Assembly: GCA_018400515.1 (NCBI GenBank)
Contig: JAGYMR010000083.1
Coordinates: 1-10,024 of the forward strand
From: Tangfeifania sp.
Lineage (GTDB): Bacteria; Bacteroidota; Bacteroidia; Bacteroidales; Prolixibacteraceae
Direction: 5' to 3'
DNA length: 10,024 nt
Under the pieces are notes generated by a model. The model worked only from the letters and a program-made list of their open reading frames with translations, was not told the DNA's origin and made no database searches. The position numbers and the translations under genes were made by a program. Shown here one piece after another: positions 6,513 to 10,024 of this stretch. Each line of letters starts with the position of its first letter. Within the stretch, counting starts at the first letter, position 1.

Positions 6513-7130
6513 TTATGTATTGTTATTTAATGTGTGGTTGATGTGATTTGTTAAAATATTGATGGCCACCTCATTCATGCCACCCTGTGGAATAATGATG
6601 TCGGCAAAACGTTTGGTCGGTTCAATGAACTGAAGGTGGCTTGGCCGAACGGTTTTTTCATAGCGGGCAAGTACTTCCTCCACATTCCGGCCCCGCTCAT
6701 GAATGTCCCGGCGAATGACCCGCGAAAGCCGGATATCGGAATCGCAGTCGACAAATACTTTGATGTCCATCAAATCGCGCAGCATTTTATTGGTCAGGCA
6801 TAAAATGCCTTCCACCAGCAAAACCTCCCGGGGATCCACCCGCTTGGTCTCCTCCAGGCGGGAACAGGAAATAAACGAATACAGGGGTTCATTCACCTGC
6901 TGCCCCTGCTTCAGTTTCCCAATGTGGTCGATCATTAAGTCAAACTCCACCGAATCGGGATGGTCAAAATTCTTGCGTTTTCGCTCCTCTGGTGTCAGGT
7001 GGCTGCTGTCGAAATAATACGAATCCTGTGAAAGAATGGCCACCTCTTTTTCCGTGAATTTTTCGGTAATTTTTTTTACCACCGTCGTTTTGCCTGAACC
7101 GGTTCCCCCGGCAATGCCGATAATAAGCAT
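6513..7130 (-). CDS. udk: Uridine kinase
   Basis: Uridine kinase phosphorylates uridine and cytidine to UMP and CMP in pyrimidine salvage. The 205 residues match bacterial Udk. The P-loop is GGTGSGKT (8-15), followed by the nucleoside-site stretch SQDSYY, the FDHPDSVEFD motif, LLVEGIL (the Walker B-like strand), the Arg-rich lid region RVIRRDIHERGR and the C-terminal VRPSHLQFIEPTKRFADIIIP. All are in the expected order. The ATG at 7130 gives the normal N-terminus with the P-loop starting at residue 8. An A-rich stretch precedes the ATG on the coding strand, as is common in Bacteroidota, without a strong Shine-Dalgarno sequence. The exonuclease gene follows immediately. No functional link between the two products is known to me. 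Confidence 0.96.
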   Translation of the reverse strand: MLIIGIAGGTGSGKTTVVKKITEKFTEKEVAILSQDSYYFDSSHLTPEERKRKNFDHPDSVEFDLMIDHIGKLKQGQQVNEPLYSFISCSRLEETKRVDPREVLLVEGILCLTNKMLRDLMDIKVFVDCDSDIRLSRVIRRDIHERGRNVEEVLARYEKTVRPSHLQFIEPTKRFADIIIPQGGMNEVAINILTNHINHTLNNNT

Positions 7131-7302
7131 TTTGCTCTTTTTAATTTTTACTTTTTCGCCTTCAGTGCCGGAAGGATCTTAAATCCGTTCCAAACCGCTT
7201 TTATATTCATTACCTTTTGTGATCTCCTGAACATGCTCGTTTCATTCCCTTTTTTATAGGGCACCTTCAAAATTTAACCTCAACCCTCATGGGGGGTTTA
7301 TA

Positions 7303-7310
7303 CAAATATA
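7303..7310 (-). promoter_or_regulatory. Candidate -7 box for udk and the exonuclease gene
   Basis: The minus strand reads TATATTTG, an exact match to TAnnTTTG. No TTTG lies at the right distance upstream, and the leader to udk would be about 170 bases. It is the best leftward candidate in the gap, but weak. Confidence 0.25.
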
Positions 7311-7455
7311 ATAACAGGAAGCGATGTGCCGGATTTTTTGGTCTCTTTTTTTGCTTTCAGGAGAAACCAGGCCACTTCTTTTTAGTTAATTGTTAATAAT
7401 ACTTTTCAACCACCTGGAAACGGTTTGAAAAAATTTTTCCCTGCGAATAAAACAC

Positions 7456-7463
7456 TATTTTTG
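7456..7463 (+). promoter_or_regulatory. Candidate -7 box for the Dabb-domain gene
   Basis: TATTTTTG is an exact match to TAnnTTTG within CACTATTTTTG, a sequence repeated exactly upstream of engB. The -33 position holds only a T-run (7434-7438) next to an A-tract. Transcription would begin near 7467, giving a leader of about 108 bases that could fold. Confidence 0.4.
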
Positions 7464-7574
7464 TCCCCGGCAAAAACCGGCAGACGATTTACCGGCCCTC
7501 TGCGGCCGCTTTCTTCGAACGAACATTTGTTTTGCTTGCTGTGAAAATTCAATTTACAAAAAGATAGAGGCGTT

Positions 7575-7874
7575 ATGATCAACCATGTGGTCCTTTTTAA
7601 AATGAAAGATTACCCGCCGGAGGAAAAAGCGAAAATCAGGGGCGAACTGGAATCCCTTCTCCGGGGACTGAAAGACAAAATTGAAACCATCAGGCACCTC
7701 GAAGTGGGGGTGAATTACGAACTGGAAACAAAAAGTTATGACATTGCCCTCATTTCCCATTTTGAGACGCTTCAGGATCTGGATGCCTACCGGGTTCACC
7801 CGGTCCATCTCAAAGTGGTTGAACGTATCAAAGAAACAACTGTGGAACGCGCTGCCGTTGACTACAAGTTTTAA
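7575..7874 (+). CDS. Dabb-domain protein (stress-responsive alpha/beta barrel, dimeric ferredoxin-like fold)
   Basis: This protein of 99 residues is one complete Dabb domain. It starts with the typical strand INHVVLFK (2-9), continues with a helix rich in Glu and Lys (about 14-37), the strand HLEVGVNY, the strand DIALISHFE, and ends with the family signature YRVHPVHLKVVERI, where H75 and H78 are the conserved histidines. Members form small dimeric barrels. Some act as enzymes (polyketide cyclases, monooxygenase-like), but most bacterial ones, including this type, have no assigned reaction. The ATG at 7575 is the only sensible start and has a weak AGAGG sequence a few bases before it. It is followed after 39 bases by manA on the same strand, so the two could share a transcript, without a clear functional link. 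Confidence 0.9.
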   Translation: MINHVVLFKMKDYPPEEKAKIRGELESLLRGLKDKIETIRHLEVGVNYELETKSYDIALISHFETLQDLDAYRVHPVHLKVVERIKETTVERAAVDYKF

Positions 7875-7913
7875 CCGGATTCAGGGAGTCGCAAAAATAA
7901 AAGATCATCGTTT

Positions 7914-8903
7914 ATGGCCGGATTATATCCTTTGAAATTCACCCCCTTTTTTCATGAAAAGATCTGGGGGGGGAACCGTTTAAAAACCAGGCTGAACAAA
8001 GATTCCGGAGACCTGACCAACTGTGGTGAAAGCTGGGAATTATCAGCTGTTCAGGGGCATATTTCCGTGGCGAGGAATGGTTTCCTTCAGGGAAATAACC
8101 TGCAGGAACTGATCGAGGTTTATATGGGAGAGCTGGTCGGGGAAAAAGTTTATAAGAAATACGGAATTGAATTTCCCCTTCTGATAAAATTCATCGATGC
8201 CGATGCGGATCTTTCCATTCAGGTACATCCCGGCGACGCATTGGCAAAAGAGCGGCATAATGCCTATGGGAAAACAGAGATGTGGTATGTGGTGGATGCC
8301 GAAAAAGGGGCTTTGATCAATGCGGGATTTAGCCAACCGGTGTCCCGCGAAAAATACCTTGAATTTCTTGAAAAGGGGAAGCTGACCGAATTGTTGCGTT
8401 ACGAAGAAGTTTTTCCCGGCGACGTGTTTTTCATTCCCGCCGGAAGGGTCCATGCCATTTGCAAAGGGGTGCTGGTGGCCGAAATCCAGCAAACTTCCGA
8501 TATAACCTACCGGATTTACGATTATGACCGGAAAGACAGCGAAGGAAAGAAAAGGGAACTTCATACCGACCTGGCCCTTGATGCCATCGATTTCAGTTAT
8601 CAGGATGTTTACAAGACGAGCTATAAAACAGAAAAGAACCAGTCGTCGGAGATCGTTCGCTGTCCCTATTTCACTACCAATGTCATCGATTTTTCAGAAA
8701 AACTGGAAAAAGATTACCACCAGCTCGATTCGTTTGTGATTTATATGAATCTTGAGGGCCGGTTCTCCATTTCGTATGAAGGCGGTACCGAAGAGGTGGA
8801 GAAGGGGGAAACCGTATTAATCCCTGCAAGCCTTGAATCTTTGCGGCTGCATCCCCTTTCGGGGAACGTCAGAGTTTTGGAAATATTTATTCAGGAGGAT
8901 TGA
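7914..8903 (+). CDS. manA: Mannose-6-phosphate isomerase, type I, short form
   Basis: This zinc enzyme interconverts fructose-6-phosphate and mannose-6-phosphate, linking glycolysis to GDP-mannose and mannose use. The 329 residues fit the short form typified by Bacillus ManA rather than the longer enterobacterial form. The two cupin domains are visible. The N-terminal one has EKIWGG (15-20), GESWELS (38-44), zinc ligands H105 in SIQVHP, E122 in GKTEMWY and H180 in PAGRVHAI, and the active-site Arg R200 in DITYRIYDYDR. The second cupin covers about 235-329, with GGTEEVEKGETVLIPA. Q103 may be the remaining metal ligand. The ATG at 7914 gives the family's usual beginning (YPLKFTPFFHEKIWGG). No promoter box was found in the 39-base gap after the Dabb gene, so co-transcription with it is likely. 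Confidence 0.95.
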   Translation: MAGLYPLKFTPFFHEKIWGGNRLKTRLNKDSGDLTNCGESWELSAVQGHISVARNGFLQGNNLQELIEVYMGELVGEKVYKKYGIEFPLLIKFIDADADLSIQVHPGDALAKERHNAYGKTEMWYVVDAEKGALINAGFSQPVSREKYLEFLEKGKLTELLRYEEVFPGDVFFIPAGRVHAICKGVLVAEIQQTSDITYRIYDYDRKDSEGKKRELHTDLALDAIDFSYQDVYKTSYKTEKNQSSEIVRCPYFTTNVIDFSEKLEKDYHQLDSFVIYMNLEGRFSISYEGGTEEVEKGETVLIPASLESLRLHPLSGNVRVLEIFIQED

Positions 8904-8931
8904 TCCCAATTGCGTGAAAGCACTATTTTTG
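8899..8931 (+). promoter_or_regulatory. Candidate promoter for engB, giving a leaderless or near-leaderless transcript
   Basis: TATTTTTG at 8924-8931 matches TAnnTTTG exactly. ATTG at 8899-8902, three of four bases of the -33 box, lies 21 bases upstream. The box ends four bases before the engB ATG at 8936, so transcription would begin at or next to the start codon. An in-frame stop at 8915-8917, with no other start codon after it, excludes an earlier start for engB. Confidence 0.45.
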
Positions 8932-8935
8932 CCAG

Positions 8936-9535
8936 ATGGAGATAAAAGAAGCCCGGTTTTTAATCAGTAATACCGATCCGGAAAAATGTCCGCCGCCCGA
9001 TAAACCGGAATACGCTTTTATTGGCCGGTCGAATGTGGGAAAATCGTCGCTGATTAACAGGCTTACCCGCCGGAAATCATTGGCGAAAACGTCGGCAAAA
9101 CCCGGCAAGACCCGGTTAATCAACCATTTTCTGATCAACAATACCTGGTATTTGGTCGATCTTCCCGGTTACGGATATACCCGGACCGCCCGGAAAGAGA
9201 GAAAGCACTGGCAGCAATTTATCCGGAAATACATTTTACTCCGGCAAAACCTTTTTTGCCTTTTTGTGCTGGTAGACGTCCGGCATGCCCCGCTGAAGTC
9301 CGATCTGGAATTTATGGAATGGCTGGGAGTCAGCAGGGTGCCTTTTTCGGTTATCTTTACGAAATCGGATAAATTGCTTCCGGGAGAAACGGAGCAAAAC
9401 ATCGAGCAGTACCGGGAAAAGATGAAGGAAACCTGGGATCCCCTACCGCCCTGTTTCTCTTTTTCAGCAGTAACCGGTGAGGGGAGGGAGGAACTGCTCC
9501 GGTTCATTGAACAAATCAATCGTGAAAATCAATAA
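8936..9535 (+). CDS. engB: Ribosome biogenesis GTP-binding protein YihA/YsxC (EngB)
   Basis: EngB is a TrmE-Era-class GTPase needed for late assembly of the large ribosomal subunit. At 199 residues it has the normal length. The G-motifs are complete: G1 GRSNVGKSS (30-38), G2 at T59 in KPGKTR, G3 DLPGYG (75-80), G4 TKSD (142-145) and G5 SAVTGEG (from 177). The N-terminal [19 protein letters not shown] and the [11 protein letters not shown] stretch after G3 are family-specific. The start at 8936 is the only ATG near the N-terminus; an in-frame stop lies 18 bases before it. The gene follows manA by 32 bases but appears to have its own promoter right at the ATG. The product is probably a cytosolic housekeeping protein. 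Confidence 0.97.
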   Translation: MEIKEARFLISNTDPEKCPPPDKPEYAFIGRSNVGKSSLINRLTRRKSLAKTSAKPGKTRLINHFLINNTWYLVDLPGYGYTRTARKERKHWQQFIRKYILLRQNLFCLFVLVDVRHAPLKSDLEFMEWLGVSRVPFSVIFTKSDKLLPGETEQNIEQYREKMKETWDPLPPCFSFSAVTGEGREELLRFIEQINRENQ

Positions 9536-9539
9536 TTGT

Positions 9540-9569
9540 GTTTTAAAAATAAAATTATTATCTTAAAAC
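9540..9569 (+). terminator. AT-rich inverted repeat after engB, possible weak terminator
   Basis: GTTTTAA (9540-9546) pairs with TTAAAAC (9563-9569). Inside it, AATAA and TTATT could extend the stem with bulges. It sits between the engB stop and the prs promoter box, where a terminator would be expected. However, the stem has only one G-C pair and no U-run follows, so function is doubtful. Confidence 0.25.
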
Positions 9570-9596
9570 CCCTGAAAATGAAAAGACGGAAAGCCA

Positions 9597-9604
9597 TATC
9601 TTTG
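9597..9604 (+). promoter_or_regulatory. Candidate -7 promoter box for prs
   Basis: TATCTTTG matches TAnnTTTG exactly. The -33 region has only CCTG (9571-9574), 22 bases upstream, a poor match. Transcription would begin near 9608, about 33 bases before the ATG at 9641 and after the in-frame ATG at 9578. This favours 9641 as the prs start. Confidence 0.4.
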
Positions 9605-9640
9605 AACCGGGTACAAAACAGAAACCAAATTGAAATAGCA

Positions 9641-10024
9641 ATGGGCAGCAAAAACCATCCTTTAAAAATTTTTTCCGGCCGCACCACACGGCACCTCACC
9701 GAAAAGATCTGCGACAGTCTGGATGTTGACCTGGGATTAACATCATGTCCCGTTTTTGCCGATGGCGAGTTTGAACCCTGTTACGAGGAAACCATCCGGG
9801 GGTCGCATATTTTTATTGTGCAATCCACCACCCCTCCTGCTGACAATTTACTTGAACTGCTTTTAATGATTGACGCGGCCAAACGTGCCAGTGCTTATAA
9901 AGTGATTGCAGTGATCCCCTACTTTGGTTTTGCCCGGCAGGACCGGAAGGACAAACCCCGGGTCTCCATCGGGGCCAAACTGGTGGCCGACCTCCTTTCG
10001 GCTGCCGGGATCGACAGGCTGATA
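9641..10024 (+). CDS. prs: Ribose-phosphate pyrophosphokinase (PRPP synthase), partial
   Basis: The first 128 codons are present; the gene runs off the right edge. Prs makes PRPP from ribose-5-phosphate and ATP, feeding purine, pyrimidine, NAD, His and Trp synthesis. Visible family features are PLKIFSGR (7-14), FADGEFEP (39-46, a variant of the usual F-x-DGE motif contributing to the ATP site), VQSTTPPADNLLELL (60-74), and PYFGFARQDRKDKPR (93-107) with the catalytic-region residues R99, Q100, D101 and R102, followed by SIGAKLVADLLSAAG. The catalytic flexible loop and the PRPP-binding loop lie beyond the window. An in-frame ATG at 9578 would add 21 residues, a basic stretch without similarity to the family. 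I prefer 9641 because the conserved part begins soon after it and a promoter box lies between the two ATGs. Confidence 0.95.
   Translation, partial: MGSKNHPLKIFSGRTTRHLTEKICDSLDVDLGLTSCPVFADGEFEPCYEETIRGSHIFIVQSTTPPADNLLELLLMIDAAKRASAYKVIAVIPYFGFARQDRKDKPRVSIGAKLVADLLSAAGIDRLI

Larger units (their letters stand above)
7131..7574. other. Divergent intergenic region, 444 bases
   Basis: This region lies between the divergent udk and Dabb-domain genes. I see no plausible coding sequence, tRNA or recognisable riboswitch. Much of it is A/T-rich with T-runs on the plus strand. It contains a -7 box candidate for each direction (7303-7310 minus, 7456-7463 plus). The last hundred bases before the Dabb gene are more G/C-rich, with three CCGG copies and short complementary arms (GCAGA at 7480-7484, TCTGC at 7499-7503). 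Confidence 0.7.

Noticed and set aside
7281..7301. AACCC...GGGTT inverted repeat in the udk-Dabb gap
   Set aside because: The arms are only five bases long and no U-run follows in either direction, so there is no basis for calling a terminator or operator.
1..10024. A novel defence, mobile or biosynthetic system
   Set aside because: Almost all genes belong to familiar housekeeping families in normal lengths with intact motifs. I saw no repeats, integrase, toxin-antitoxin pair or composition shift that would mark an accessory island.

Overview
The window looks like ordinary chromosome from a member of the Bacteroidota, probably a Bacteroidales/Marinilabiliales-type organism. The protein sequences read like that phylum. 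Start codons mostly lack a strong Shine-Dalgarno sequence. Several genes are preceded by boxes matching the phylum-specific promoter consensus TTTG-N17-23-TAnnTTTG. The lineage call is an inference from these signs; there is no rRNA or other decisive marker here. No mobile element, CRISPR array, tRNA or rRNA was recognised.

Left part (1-4419): a partial membrane protein gene runs leftward off the edge. After a 303-base divergent gap, three rightward genes follow closely: a HAD phosphatase of the YqaB/beta-phosphoglucomutase group, a predicted exported lipoprotein of the endonuclease/exonuclease/phosphatase (EEP) superfamily, and uvrB, the damage-verification helicase of nucleotide excision repair.

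Middle (4420-7130): a short unrecognised ORF without a clear start codon leads into a five-helix Yip1-family membrane protein and then smpB (trans-translation). These three are joined by one-base stop/start overlaps. A leftward pair, udk (uridine kinase) followed without a gap by a PolB-type 3'-5' exonuclease, converges on smpB with one base between the stop codons.

Right part (7131-10024): a 444-base divergent non-coding region separates udk from a rightward set: a Dabb-domain protein, manA (type I mannose-6-phosphate isomerase), engB/yihA (ribosome-assembly GTPase) and the first 128 codons of prs (PRPP synthase). engB and prs each seem to have their own promoter. The one at engB sits so close to the ATG that its transcript would be leaderless or nearly so.

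Functionally the window mixes genome maintenance (uvrB, the exonuclease), translation quality control and ribosome assembly (smpB, engB), and nucleotide/sugar-phosphate metabolism (udk, prs, manA, HAD phosphatase). I did not find a convincing undescribed multi-gene system. The observations most worth checking are the start-less ORF after uvrB, the coupling of a Yip1 protein to smpB, and the promoter/start arrangements at engB and prs.
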